Positions 50,076-59,446 are shown, counted from the stretch's first letter. The stretch: DNA of 64,000 bases from Litorivivens sp041624475 (GCF_041624475.1 NZ_JBFJUX010000006.1:62001-126000); one strand, 5' to 3'. Notes: generated by a model not told the origin, from the letters alone. A program made the numbers and translations.

Positions 50076-52931
50076 ATGTTGAAGAGATCGCTGGCTGGCG
50101 TAGCGCTGATTGTTGGCCTTGGAGCTACCTCACTGAGCCACGCGCTGAGTATGGGTGAGTTACGCCTGAATTCGGCACTCAATCAGCCCCTGGAAGCTCG
50201 CATTACGCTGCGTGACACCGGAAATCTGAGCAGTGACCAGATAACCGTCAAGCTGGCCTCAGCCGAGGACTTTGAGAAATCCGGGATCGACTTCAACTAC
50301 CTGCTGTCCAAACTGCAGTTTGAAGTGAGCGTGGGTGACGACGGCAAGGGCGTGGTGGTGATCAAGTCCCGCGAGCCCATCGTTGAACCCTATCTCAACT
50401 TTTTGGTAGAGGCTCGCTGGCCCGCTGGCCGTATGCTGCGGGAGTACACTGTGCTGCTGGACCTGCCGGTCGTCAGTGATGCGCGCACTTCGGCGGTACA
50501 AACAGCTGCGGGCGGGGCTGTTAGTCAGGCAGCGCAGGCAACCCCGGCGACCCGCGAAGAAGTGGTGATGCTGGAAGAAACCCAGGGTCAGCAGGAAACA
50601 CAAAGCGGACCGAAACCCCGAGAGGGTGAGGATCGCACCGCGCTGCCGCGCGCTGAGCGACCCACCGAGTATCGGGTACAGCACAATGACATGTTGTGGG
50701 ACATTGCCACGACCTATAAACCCGAAGGCGTCAGCGTCCAGCAAACCATGCTGGCTTTGCTGCGCAAGAATCCCCGCGCCTTTATCGGTGACAATATCAA
50801 CCGCCTGAAATCCGGCTACGTGCTGCGTCTGCCGACAGCCGAAGAGGCGCGCGAGCTGTCGCAGGATTCAGCGGTAAAGGAAATTCGCCGTCAGAACGCC
50901 GTTTGGCGAGGTGAAGCGCTCCCTTCTGACGGCGATCTGGATGCGGCGCCCCAACTTGATGCTACAGCGCGCGAAGACGCGGCTGTTGACGATGCAGCCA
51001 AACCCCGCACCGAAGCGCGACTGTCTATTGCAACGCCCGGTGAATCTGCCAGCGAAGGCAGCGACGGTGAAGTTCAACAGTTGCGCGACGAGCTTGCCGC
51101 CAATCAGGAAAATCTCGACAAGGTCGAGCGGGAAAATGCCGAGCTGAATTCCCGTCTGGGTGATCTGGAGCGCCAGCTGGCAACCCTGCAACGACTGCTA
51201 GAACTGAAAGACGACCAGTTGGCGACCCTGCAACAGCAGATGGGTGCCGAGCCCGAAACGGTTGAAGCTCCAGCTTCACCGGAAACAGCCGAATCAGCTT
51301 CCGATGCAGGTGATACTGCAACCGAGCAGGCAAAGCCTGAGCCTGCGCCCGCAGCTCCTCAGCCACAGCCTGAGGCCGAGCAAAGCCTGCTGGATAATCC
51401 GCTGCTTCGCTACGGTGCGCTGGGTATTTTGCTGCTGCTTTTGATTGTTGCCCTGCTGCGTCGATTCAGCCAAAAGAAAACGGAAGCTCCCTTTGATAGC
51501 CGCGACTCGCTTGACGAAGAGGATGACGGCATACCGCCCATGAGCGACGACTTTGATGCATCGGCGACCGGCAGTCATCAGGATATGGATGACGACGAAG
51601 ACGATGCGGGCAATACCACGCTCATTATTGAGCCAAACCGCGAGGCCGATAGCGCGGAGGACACTTCTGATAGTTTTGACGATTTCGATGACTTGTTGAG
51701 TGATGACAGCGATGCCGGCCGTGATGAGGCAGATGCTGATACCGGCCAGACTGCAGCAGCGCCGTCACAGCAGGTTGAAGCGGAAACCGATGATGCGCTG
51801 GCTGAAGCTGAAATCTATGTGGCTTATGGTCGCTATGATCAGGCCGCGCAAATGCTCAACGCCGCTATAGCCAAAGAGCCGGAGCGCACTGATCTGCGCG
51901 TTAAGCTGCTCGGCGTGTTTCTGGAAACCCGGGATCAGACTAAGTTTATTGACGCTTTCCGCGAGCTGGAAGCGATGGGTGATCAGGAGGCAATTGCCGA
52001 GGTCAAGGAGTCCATGTCGGCGGTAGAAGGTGTCAGTGACTGGCTGCGTGACGAAGATGCGGCCCCGGTTGCCCATGCCGAGCCGGCTGGCGTCGATGAT
52101 GACGATACCGACCTGGATTTTGATCTGGACGATGACGAGGAATTCGGTGAAACGCTGATTCGCGAGCCGGATGCTGCGCCTGAATCGACGACTCCCGACA
52201 AAGCTGAAGTCGATGATCTCGATCTGGGCTCTCTTGATCTGGATGATCTTGACGCCGATGAGGCGGACAGCGAGCTGTCGCTGGGTGATACCACTGAGAG
52301 AAAACCCGAAGCGAGCCTCGAAGAAGATGATCTGTCCTTCGATCTGGACCTGGATGACGATCTCGATCTTGGCGGGCTGGAAGATGACGACAGCAAGCCG
52401 TCGGAAGGCAGCGCAGGTAAAGATGTGGGTGGTGGCGAGCTGTCACTGGATGATCTCGACGAAGATTTCGATCTGGGTGAGCTTGATGACGAGCTCTCGC
52501 TGGAAGGCGACAGTGAGGGTCCGCTGACACCCGAGCTCGAGCCTGAGGACGATGAGCTTAGTCTGGACGAAGCGGACATCGCACCGGCACCTTCAGCCCC
52601 GGCAGAGCCTGCGCCCGAACCCGAACCCGCGCCGTCAGTAGAAAAGCCCGACGCGAAAGCCGAAGACAGCTTTGATGACCTGGAGCTCGACGACTTCAAT
52701 TTCGATGAGGACAGCGCCGCCGCAGGCCTCGATGATCTCGAAAGCGACGATATGAGTGACGATCTTGGCTTGCTGGGCGACAGCGACGAGGTTGCCACCA
52801 AGTTGGACCTGGCGCGTGCCTATATCGATATGGGTGATGCCGATGGTGCCAGAGAGATGCTGCAGGAAGTGATGGAAGAGGGCAATGACGAGCAGAAACA
52901 GGACGCTAACGAACTCCTGTCCCGCCTGTAA
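50076..52931 (+). CDS. fimV: Polar hub / motility protein FimV
   Basis: 951-residue inner-membrane protein of the FimV/HubP family, which organises the cell pole and is needed for type IV pilus assembly. In order: signal peptide ending near SHA; the FimV N-terminal domain (MGELRLNSALNQPLEARI); a LysM peptidoglycan-binding domain (about residues 198-250, TEYRVQHNDMLWDIATTY); a periplasmic coiled coil (about 330-390); one membrane helix near 445-462 (YGALGILLLLLIVALL); a very acidic Asp/Glu/Leu-rich cytoplasmic region containing a TPR; and the C-terminal FimV motif (ATKLDLARAYIDMGDADGAR). Architecture is complete. It lies between usg and truA, as in Pseudomonas. Confidence 0.95.
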   Translation: MLKRSLAGVALIVGLGATSLSHALSMGELRLNSALNQPLEARITLRDTGNLSSDQITVKLASAEDFEKSGIDFNYLLSKLQFEVSVGDDGKGVVVIKSREPIVEPYLNFLVEARWPAGRMLREYTVLLDLPVVSDARTSAVQTAAGGAVSQAAQATPATREEVVMLEETQGQQETQSGPKPREGEDRTALPRAERPTEYRVQHNDMLWDIATTYKPEGVSVQQTMLALLRKNPRAFIGDNINRLKSGYVLRLPTAEEARELSQDSAVKEIRRQNAVWRGEALPSDGDLDAAPQLDATAREDAAVDDAAKPRTEARLSIATPGESASEGSDGEVQQLRDELAANQENLDKVERENAELNSRLGDLERQLATLQRLLELKDDQLATLQQQMGAEPETVEAPASPETAESASDAGDTATEQAKPEPAPAAPQPQPEAEQSLLDNPLLRYGALGILLLLLIVALLRRFSQKKTEAPFDSRDSLDEEDDGIPPMSDDFDASATGSHQDMDDDEDDAGNTTLIIEPNREADSAEDTSDSFDDFDDLLSDDSDAGRDEADADTGQTAAAPSQQVEAETDDALAEAEIYVAYGRYDQAAQMLNAAIAKEPERTDLRVKLLGVFLETRDQTKFIDAFRELEAMGDQEAIAEVKESMSAVEGVSDWLRDEDAAPVAHAEPAGVDDDDTDLDFDLDDDEEFGETLIREPDAAPESTTPDKAEVDDLDLGSLDLDDLDADEADSELSLGDTTERKPEASLEEDDLSFDLDLDDDLDLGGLEDDDSKPSEGSAGKDVGGGELSLDDLDEDFDLGELDDELSLEGDSEGPLTPELEPEDDELSLDEADIAPAPSAPAEPAPEPEPAPSVEKPDAKAEDSFDDLELDDFNFDEDSAAAGLDDLESDDMSDDLGLLGDSDEVATKLDLARAYIDMGDADGAREMLQEVMEEGNDEQKQDANELLSRL

Positions 52932-53001
52932 TGTAAGCCTGCCCGGGGGTGCCCACTGCGAGCGCTCCCGGACTCCTTCCCGATTCTTCGTGTGACCCCA
53001 A

Positions 53002-53847
53002 GTGATTGAACAATTCTCCCGAAGCCATGTATTCCCCGCTGGTGGGCGCGTGGCGATGGCCCTGTCCTACGACGGCACGTCCTACAATGGCTGGCAGCAG
53101 CAGCATTCACCGTCGATGCCCAGCGTGCAGGATGCGCTGGAACGCGCTTTGAGCAAGGTGGCGAACCAGTCGATTAAGGTCCAGTGCGCAGGGCGTACCG
53201 ACAGCGGTGTTCATGCCGCCCATCAGGTCGTCCATTTTGACAGCCCGGTTCCGCGCCCGGAAGCAGCCTGGGTCATGGGCGTGAACTCCGCCTTGCCGGA
53301 TGATATCGCTGTGCATTGGGCTCGTCCGGTCGATCAGCAGTTCAATGCCCGGTTCAGTGCTACGGCGAGGCGCTATCGCTACGTGTTTTTCAGTGCCCCG
53401 ACGAGACCTGCGATTAATCGGCAGGCCGTTACCTGGATTCCTGAAGCGCTGGATGCCTCAGCGATGCAGGACGCCGCGCAGGCGCTGCTGGGTGAGCAGG
53501 ATTTCAGTGCTTTCAGGGCGGCGGGTTGCCAGTCGCGCACGCCGATGCGCAACGTGCATCATGCGCAGGTTATTCAGCGCGGGGCCCTCACGGTATTGGA
53601 TATTCAGGCCAATGCCTTTTTGCATCATATGGTGCGCAATATCGCCGGGTCGTTGCGCAAGGTCGGCAATGCTCAGGAATCTCCGCGCTGGATTGCTGAT
53701 TTACTCGCCGGGCGGGACCGCTGCGCCGCGGCGGCCACGGCGGCACCGAATGGCCTCTATCTTGTCGACGTCATTTATCCAAGCCAATTTCAGCTGCCTC
53801 AGACTGGTTTGGGCCCTGATTTTCTCGCCCCCTGGCTGAAGGCTTGA
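53002..53847 (+). CDS. truA: tRNA pseudouridine(38-40) synthase TruA
   Basis: 281-residue enzyme that makes pseudouridine at positions 38-40 of the anticodon arm. ALSYDGTSYNGWQQQ begins the first domain, and the catalytic aspartate is in CAGRTDSGVHAAHQVVHF (Asp67). FSATARRYRYVFF and FLHHMVRNIAGSLRKVG are also diagnostic. The start is taken as the GTG at 53002, which gives an N-terminus about 5 residues longer than the E. coli protein. A GTG at 53050 would be too short for the first strand and is less likely. It follows fimV by 70 bases. Confidence 0.95.
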   Translation: MIEQFSRSHVFPAGGRVAMALSYDGTSYNGWQQQHSPSMPSVQDALERALSKVANQSIKVQCAGRTDSGVHAAHQVVHFDSPVPRPEAAWVMGVNSALPDDIAVHWARPVDQQFNARFSATARRYRYVFFSAPTRPAINRQAVTWIPEALDASAMQDAAQALLGEQDFSAFRAAGCQSRTPMRNVHHAQVIQRGALTVLDIQANAFLHHMVRNIAGSLRKVGNAQESPRWIADLLAGRDRCAAAATAAPNGLYLVDVIYPSQFQLPQTGLGPDFLAPWLKA

Positions 53848-53872
53848 GGCAGCATTCGGCGCCGCAGTCTGC

Positions 53873-53884
53873 TAGAATTCCCGC
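53873..53884 (+). promoter_or_regulatory. TAGAATTCCCGC box upstream of trpF
   Basis: A -10-like TAGAAT followed by CCCGC, 30 bases before the trpF start. The identical 12-mer occurs upstream of cvpA, and TAGAATCCGC precedes leuB. No good -35 is seen at normal spacing. Candidate promoter element. Confidence 0.35.
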
Positions 53885-53913
53885 CCTTAAATCAGGTAAA
53901 TGGTGGGATCCGA

Positions 53914-54534
53914 GTGGCGCGTATTCGCGTAAAGATCTGTGGCATAACGCGAGTCGAAGACGCTGTCGCTGCCGACCGCGCGGGCGCCGATGCGATTGGT
54001 TTGGTGTTTTATCCGCCCAGTTCCCGGAATATAAGTCAGGAGGTCGGCGCTGAGATTAGCGCCAGCCTTAGGGCTTTCACAACCTCGGTGGGTTTGTTTG
54101 TTAATCCGGAACCCGCAGAAGTGGAACGTGTGCTCAACAGGGTAAGACTCGATCGCCTGCAGTTTCACGGCGATGAGAGCGAGGCTTTCTGCCGACAGTT
54201 TGGTGTTCCCTATCTTAAAGCGCTGCGCACACGTCCGGGCGCTGATCTTGCTGCGATCGCTGCGAATTACCCGTCCGCAAGCGGGATCCTGCTGGACAGC
54301 TACAAGCCGGGGGTTGCCGGCGGGACAGGCGAAACCTTTGATTGGCAGCTGATACCGGAATCTCTGAGCAGCACTATCATTTTGGCCGGTGGATTGAATC
54401 CGGACAATGTGGCGCTAGCCATCGAGCAGGTTCGGCCCGCGGCAGTGGATGTCAGTGGCGGCGTGGAGTCGGCGCCGGGCATCAAGTCAGAAGACAAAAT
54501 TCGAGCTTTTATAGAGGCAGTAAATCGTGGCTAA
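53914..54534 (+). CDS. trpF: Phosphoribosylanthranilate isomerase TrpF
   Basis: 206-residue TIM-barrel enzyme of tryptophan synthesis that isomerises phosphoribosylanthranilate to the carboxyphenylamino-deoxyribulose phosphate. The catalytic cysteine is in RVKICGITRVEDA, the general-acid aspartate is in LDSYKPGVAGGTGETFDW, and the phosphate loop is LAGGLNPDNV followed by VDVSGGVESAPG. The start is a GTG at 53914. Its 3' end overlaps the trpB start by 8 bases. trpD and trpC are not present in the window. Confidence 0.97.
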   Translation: MARIRVKICGITRVEDAVAADRAGADAIGLVFYPPSSRNISQEVGAEISASLRAFTTSVGLFVNPEPAEVERVLNRVRLDRLQFHGDESEAFCRQFGVPYLKALRTRPGADLAAIAANYPSASGILLDSYKPGVAGGTGETFDWQLIPESLSSTIILAGGLNPDNVALAIEQVRPAAVDVSGGVESAPGIKSEDKIRAFIEAVNRG

Positions 54535-55753
54535 AGCGATAGATAAAGCGGTTGATTACGCAAGTTTTCCGGATAAGCGCGGGCACTTTGGCCCTTATGG
54601 TGGGCGCTTTGTATCAGAGACCCTTATGTGTGCGCTGGATGAGCTGGAAGCGGCCTATCAGCGTTTAAAAAACGACAAGGACTTTCAGGCTGAGTTTGAC
54701 CAGGATCTGGCTCAGTACGTCGGCAGACCCTCTCCGCTTTACCTGGCCGAGCGTTGGAGCCGGGAAACCGGTGGCGCGCAGATTTACCTCAAGCGTGAAG
54801 ACCTTAATCACACCGGCGCACACAAGGTTAATAACACCATCGGGCAGGCTCTACTGGCGAAGCACATGGGCAAGAAACGCATCATTGCCGAAACCGGTGC
54901 CGGTCAGCACGGTGTGGCTTCCGCCACCGTTGCCGCCCGACTGGGTATGAGCTGCCACGTGTTTATGGGCGAAGAAGACGTTCATCGTCAGGCCCTGAAT
55001 GTTTACCGCATGAAACTGCTGGGTGCAGAGGTGATTCCGGTGAAATCCGGTTCGCGCACACTGAAAGATGCTATGAACGAAGCGATGCGCGACTGGGTTA
55101 CCAATGTCGACGACACCTTTTACATCATAGGTACCGTGGCGGGTCCGCACCCCTATCCGCAGCTGGTGCGGGATTTTCAGTCCATTATCGGTCGGGAGGC
55201 ACGCGCCCAGTGTCTGGAGCAAACCGGACGACTGCCGGATGCACTGGTGGCCTGCGTGGGCGGTGGCTCAAACGCCATTGGCCTTTTCCACCCCTTCCTC
55301 AACGACGAGTCCGTAGCGATGTATGGTGTCGAGGCCGGAGGCTATGGCGTAGAAACCGGACAGCATGCTGCACCGCTCAGTGCGGGTACGCCGGGCGTGC
55401 TGCACGGCAACCGAACCTATTTGATGCAGGACGATAACGGTCAGATTATTCACACCCACTCGGTGTCGGCGGGCTTGGACTATCCGGGGGTTGGCCCTGA
55501 GCATGCCTGGCTGAAAGATATCGGTCGCGCCGAGTACGTGAGTGTCAATGATGACGAGGCGCTGACCGCGTTTCGGGAATTGACTTTGGTGGAAGGTATT
55601 ATGCCGGCACTGGAGTCCAGTCATGCGCTGGCCTACGGCAAGAAGCTTGCCCAGTCGCTGGACAAAGACAAGACCATCATCATTAATTTGTCCGGGCGCG
55701 GTGACAAGGATATTCACACCGTCGCGCAGATCGACGGTATCCAGCTCACCTGA
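54527..55753 (+). CDS. trpB: Tryptophan synthase beta chain TrpB
   Basis: 408-residue PLP enzyme that condenses indole with serine. The PLP lysine is Lys100 in LNHTGAHKVNNTIGQALLA. PFGPYGGRFVSETLM-like N-terminus (HFGPYGGRFVSETLM), AETGAGQHGVASATVAA (the catalytic glutamate region), the phosphate loop VACVGGGSNAIGLFHPF and the C-terminal LSGRGDKDIHTVAQ are all present. The start is a GTG at 54527, inside the last codons of trpF, so translation is coupled. It is a TrpB1-type protein partnered by the adjacent trpA. Confidence 0.98.
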   Translation: MAKAIDKAVDYASFPDKRGHFGPYGGRFVSETLMCALDELEAAYQRLKNDKDFQAEFDQDLAQYVGRPSPLYLAERWSRETGGAQIYLKREDLNHTGAHKVNNTIGQALLAKHMGKKRIIAETGAGQHGVASATVAARLGMSCHVFMGEEDVHRQALNVYRMKLLGAEVIPVKSGSRTLKDAMNEAMRDWVTNVDDTFYIIGTVAGPHPYPQLVRDFQSIIGREARAQCLEQTGRLPDALVACVGGGSNAIGLFHPFLNDESVAMYGVEAGGYGVETGQHAAPLSAGTPGVLHGNRTYLMQDDNGQIIHTHSVSAGLDYPGVGPEHAWLKDIGRAEYVSVNDDEALTAFRELTLVEGIMPALESSHALAYGKKLAQSLDKDKTIIINLSGRGDKDIHTVAQIDGIQLT

Positions 55754-55779
55754 GCCCGTTTAATTTTAAGGAAGTCACT

Positions 55780-56589
55780 TTGAGTCGTTTAACCGCGAAA
55801 TTCGATGCCCTGCGCAGCGCTAAGCGCAAGGCGCTGGTTCCCTATATTGTCGCCGGCGATCCCGATATGGAACGCACCCTGCCGTTGATGCACAAGCTCG
55901 TGGAGCAGGGCGCAGACATTCTGGAACTGGGCGTACCTTTTTCCGACCCGATGGCCGAAGGCCCGACCATCCAGTTGGCCCACGAGCGGGCGCTGGTTCA
56001 CGCAGTCAGCCTCAGTGGAATACTGGAGCTGGTCACCGAGTATCGCAGGCAGGATCAGGATACGCCCATTGTGCTGATGGGCTACGCCAATCCGGTCGAG
56101 CGTATGGGCTACGACTGCTTTGCCGAGCGTGCCGGTCGCGCCGGTGTCGATGGTGTTCTAATTGTCGATATGCCCCCGGAAGAGGCGGAGCCGCTGAATG
56201 AAGCACTGGCTCGGCACGAACTGGACAATATCTTTCTGTTGGCGCCAACCACCACGGATGAGCGTATTGCCAAAGTCGCCGGTCTGGCCGGGGGCTATAT
56301 CTACTGTGTTTCGCTGAAGGGTGTAACCGGTGCCGGCAATATCGACGTTGATCAGGTGCAGAAGCTGATGCAGCGTATCCAGGCCCATACCAATCTGCCC
56401 GTCACCGTTGGTTTTGGTATTAAAAACGCAGAAACGGCTACCCGCGTCGCGGTTTGCTGTGATGGAGTCGTAGTAGGCAGTGCTCTGGTCGACGCGGTGG
56501 CCAGAGCCGAGAAAAACGGCACGGATGTGTTGGAGGCGACAACATTAATTCGCGATATCCGTCATGCACTTGATGCCATAAGTCGTTAG
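55780..56589 (+). CDS. trpA: Tryptophan synthase alpha chain TrpA
   Basis: 269-residue TIM-barrel subunit that cleaves indole-3-glycerol phosphate and channels indole to TrpB. The catalytic glutamate is in DILELGVPFSDPMAEGPTIQ and the aspartate is in VDGVLIVDMPPEEAE. CVSLKGVTGAGN and VTVGFGIKNAETA form the phosphate-binding end. The start is a TTG at 55780, after an AAGGAAG site. It is the last trp gene here; accD follows after 50 bases. Confidence 0.97.
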   Translation: MSRLTAKFDALRSAKRKALVPYIVAGDPDMERTLPLMHKLVEQGADILELGVPFSDPMAEGPTIQLAHERALVHAVSLSGILELVTEYRRQDQDTPIVLMGYANPVERMGYDCFAERAGRAGVDGVLIVDMPPEEAEPLNEALARHELDNIFLLAPTTTDERIAKVAGLAGGYIYCVSLKGVTGAGNIDVDQVQKLMQRIQAHTNLPVTVGFGIKNAETATRVAVCCDGVVVGSALVDAVARAEKNGTDVLEATTLIRDIRHALDAISR

Positions 56590-56639
56590 AATACCTAGTA
56601 ATTTGATATTGCTATTTTGACTTAACAACAGGAAGCGTC

Positions 56640-57524
56640 ATGAGCTGGGTCGATAAAATTGTTCCCTCCATAGTCCGGCGGGAAAACCCGATAGATCGCC
56701 GCGACGAAAATGGTCGCGGCAGCGCCATACCGGAAGGTCTCTGGAAGAAATGCGTCAAGTGCGACGCCGTGCTGTACCGGCCCGAGCTGGAAGCCAATCT
56801 GGATATCTGCCCCAAGTGTGATCACCATCATCGCATCGGTGCCCGCCGGCGACTGGATATTTTCCTGGACGAAGAAGGTCGCGAAGAAATCCTCACCCAT
56901 ATCGAGCCGATAGATCGGCTCAAGTTCAAAGACAAACGCAAATACAAGGATCGTCTCACAGCGGCGCAGAAATCCACCGGCGAAAAAGATGCGCTGGTCG
57001 CTTTCAAGGGCAGCCTGAAAGAGTTGCCTGTGGTTGCCGTTGCCTTTGAATTTAATTTCCACGGCGGCTCCATGGGTTACGCTGTTGGTGAAAAATTCAC
57101 ACAGGCCGCCAATGTGGCACTGGAAGAGCGGGTACCGCTGGTGTGTTTCTCTGCCTCCGGTGGCGCGCGTATGCAGGAAGCGCTGATATCGCTGATGCAG
57201 ATGGCGAAAACCAGCGCCGTACTGGAGCGCATGAAGCAAGAAGGCATTCCCTATATTTCCTTTATGACCGACCCGATTTACGGTGGCGTCTCGGCTTCGC
57301 TGGCGCTGCTCGGAGATATCAACATTGCCGAGCCGGGCGCACGTGCCGGTTTTGCAGGCCCTAATATTATTGAGCAGACCATTCGCCAGAAATTACCGCC
57401 GGGTTTTCAGCGCAGCGAATTTCTACTGGAGCACGGTGCCATTGATATGATCGTGCACCGCAGGGATATTCGAGACACCCTTAGTCGCCTGCTCGGTAAT
57501 ATGACTTTCTATTCGCAGGAATGA
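56640..57524 (+). CDS. accD: Acetyl-CoA carboxylase carboxyltransferase subunit beta AccD
   Basis: 294-residue subunit that, with AccA, transfers CO2 from biotin to acetyl-CoA to make malonyl-CoA, the first step of fatty acid synthesis. The N-terminal zinc ribbon is clear (CVKCDAVLYRPELE and CPKCDHHHRIG). The crotonase-fold carboxyltransferase core shows GSMGYAVGEKFTQAAN, CFSASGGARMQEALISLMQMAKT and SFMTDPIYGGVSASLALLGD, then GFAGPNIIEQTIRQKLPPGF. Its stop overlaps the folC ATG by 4 bases. Confidence 0.98.
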   Translation: MSWVDKIVPSIVRRENPIDRRDENGRGSAIPEGLWKKCVKCDAVLYRPELEANLDICPKCDHHHRIGARRRLDIFLDEEGREEILTHIEPIDRLKFKDKRKYKDRLTAAQKSTGEKDALVAFKGSLKELPVVAVAFEFNFHGGSMGYAVGEKFTQAANVALEERVPLVCFSASGGARMQEALISLMQMAKTSAVLERMKQEGIPYISFMTDPIYGGVSASLALLGDINIAEPGARAGFAGPNIIEQTIRQKLPPGFQRSEFLLEHGAIDMIVHRRDIRDTLSRLLGNMTFYSQE

Positions 57525-58807
57525 CCGCGCTTTCTGACTGGCTGCAACGGCTGGAAACTCTGCACCCGGCGCCGATGGCGCTGGGTCTGGATCGACTCTC
57601 TCCCGTCTTTCAAAAGCTCAATCCCGACCTGTCTGCCGCGAAGGTCATTACCGTCGCTGGCACCAACGGCAAGGGTTCTGTCGTGGAGCTGTTGCAGAAC
57701 CTGCTGCTCAGCGCCGGGCACCGGGTTGGGCTATACACATCGCCTCATCTGCTGCGTTATAACGAGCGGGTGCGCGTCAATGGTGTCGAGCTTGATGATG
57801 AAACAATCATCGCCGGCTTCGAAGCGGTGGAGCGCTGCCGCAATGATATTTCGCTAACGTATTTTGAATTTTCGACTCTCGCTGCCCTGCACAATTTTGC
57901 TCAGGCAAAACTCGATTACATGATTCTCGAAGTAGGGCTGGGTGGGCGTCTCGATGCGGTCAATATTGTTGACCCGGATCTGTGTGTACTGACCTCGGTT
58001 GCCCTCGATCACGAAGCCTGGCTGGGCAATGACCGCGAGCAGATCGGTGCGGAGAAGGCAGGTATTTTCCGGCCCGGTGTACCGGTTGTCTGCGGTGATG
58101 CTGAGCCGCCCGAGTCGGTACTGAGCCGGGTTAAGGAGCTCGGCTGCCCGTACTTCCATTGCGGCGAAGATTTTGTGTTGCAGCAATCGGACAACGGTGG
58201 CGCACTGTGGTGGGGGCGCTCGCGGGGCGGCTCCCGTCGCGAGGTGCATTACAAAGGGCAGCTACACCTGTTGTCGGTGAATATTGCCTGTGCCCTGCAG
58301 GCCTACTGGCTGCTCAAAGATGACGCGCCCCCGGATTGGTCGGCCTTGAGCTCCACTGTGCCGGGGCGTCAGGAACACCTGAATTTTGAAGGTATCGATA
58401 TTATTCTTGATGTCGCTCACAACCCGGCGGCGAGCGCGGCTTTGGCGTGGCACCTGCAGCAGTTGCCGCCGGTTGAGCGCTGTTGTGCCCTGTTTGCAGT
58501 GATGGCGGACAAGGAAATCGACGGGATGGTGGCGGCGCTCAAGGATTCCTTTCACGCCTGGTTTCTCGGCGATTTGACGGGCAATCCTCGCGCAAAGCCC
58601 GCCCGCGACCTGGCACCATTGCTACACGCTCAGGGGATCTCTATGATCAGTGTCAGCAAAAACATGCGCCAGACCTTTGCTCGGGCGATGTCCTTGCTGG
58701 AGCCGGGCCATCGCCTGGTGGTGTTCGGCTCGGTTTTTACAGTGGCGGCTATTAAAACTATTCTTGAGCAGAAACTGTCTCGACAGGATCTGGAAGGGGA
58801 AATCTGA
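57521..58807 (+). CDS. folC: Bifunctional folylpolyglutamate / dihydrofolate synthase FolC
   Basis: 428-residue Mur-ligase-type enzyme that adds glutamate to dihydropteroate and tetrahydrofolate. The ATP-binding loop is VAGTNGKGSVVELLQNLL (Gly47-Ser53 P-loop). GLYTSPHLLRYNERVRVNG, LEVGLGGRLDAVNIVDPDL and LDVAHNPAASAALAWHL are the standard folate, metal and C-terminal Mur motifs. Size and order (accD-folC-dedD) match other gammaproteobacteria. The ATG overlaps the accD stop; the stop abuts the dedD start directly. Confidence 0.97.
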   Translation: MTALSDWLQRLETLHPAPMALGLDRLSPVFQKLNPDLSAAKVITVAGTNGKGSVVELLQNLLLSAGHRVGLYTSPHLLRYNERVRVNGVELDDETIIAGFEAVERCRNDISLTYFEFSTLAALHNFAQAKLDYMILEVGLGGRLDAVNIVDPDLCVLTSVALDHEAWLGNDREQIGAEKAGIFRPGVPVVCGDAEPPESVLSRVKELGCPYFHCGEDFVLQQSDNGGALWWGRSRGGSRREVHYKGQLHLLSVNIACALQAYWLLKDDAPPDWSALSSTVPGRQEHLNFEGIDIILDVAHNPAASAALAWHLQQLPPVERCCALFAVMADKEIDGMVAALKDSFHAWFLGDLTGNPRAKPARDLAPLLHAQGISMISVSKNMRQTFARAMSLLEPGHRLVVFGSVFTVAAIKTILEQKLSRQDLEGEI

Positions 58808-59386
58808 ATGAAACAGCGACTGGTAGGCGCGCTGGTACTGGTTAGTGGCGGTATCGTGCTGTGGTCAGTCCTTTTTACTGGCCCCGCTGCCTACAAAGTG
58901 GATCGCAGCACACAGATACCGCCGGCGCCCAAAGTCGTCGAACCGGAACCGGCAGCGCCGAAACGCCCTATGCAGGTGGCTGAAGTTGAGCCGGAACAGC
59001 CCATGCCGGAGCCACCGGTACCCGCGATTCCCGCGACTGGCGACAGTGCGGAAGCCGAGGCAGCGCCTGAATCCAATAGCAAGTCCGAGACGGCAAGCCG
59101 GCCCGAGCCCAAGGCGCCGATTGTTGATGACAGTACCGGCGTGGCCAATGCCTGGATTGTGCAGGTGGCCAGTTTCAGCAACGAGGGCAATGCCAACAAG
59201 CTCAAGGAACGGCTGCAGGCAAAAGGCTACAAAGCCTATGTGAAAGCGGCGCCCACAAGCAGTGGCAAAGTTTTGCAGCGGGTATTTGTCGGGCCGGAAT
59301 TGAAAAAAGCCGTGGCCGAGCAGCACAAGGCAGAGATTGAAGCGGCGTTCAAACTCAAAGCTTTATTGCATGAGTTCAAACCCTGA
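58808..59386 (+). CDS. dedD: SPOR-domain cell division protein, DedD-like
   Basis: 192-residue bitopic protein: one N-terminal membrane helix (LVGALVLVSGGIVLWSVLF, residues about 4-22), a Pro/Glu/Ala-rich periplasmic linker (about 30-110), and a C-terminal SPOR domain (about 115-190, WIVQVASFSNEGNANKLKERL, YVKAAPTSSGKVLQRVFVGP). SPOR domains bind denuded septal peptidoglycan glycans, so the protein should localise to the division site. Position between folC and cvpA supports DedD. Confidence 0.88.
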   Translation: MKQRLVGALVLVSGGIVLWSVLFTGPAAYKVDRSTQIPPAPKVVEPEPAAPKRPMQVAEVEPEQPMPEPPVPAIPATGDSAEAEAAPESNSKSETASRPEPKAPIVDDSTGVANAWIVQVASFSNEGNANKLKERLQAKGYKAYVKAAPTSSGKVLQRVFVGPELKKAVAEQHKAEIEAAFKLKALLHEFKP

Positions 59387-59410
59387 CTGGGCGTACAGCC
59401 GATACCTTGG

Positions 59411-59422
59411 TAGAATTCCCGC
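59411..59422 (+). promoter_or_regulatory. TAGAATTCCCGC box upstream of cvpA
   Basis: The same 12-mer as before trpF, here 25 bases before the cvpA GTG. -10-like; no -35 at normal spacing. Confidence 0.35.
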
Positions 59423-59446
59423 TTCTCGACGGGGCGGGACTGTTTA

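Noticed and set aside
51983..52801. 272-residue Ser-rich antisense frame in fimV
   Set aside because: Serine runs are the complement of Asp/Glu (GAT/GAC) repeats in the acidic region of FimV.
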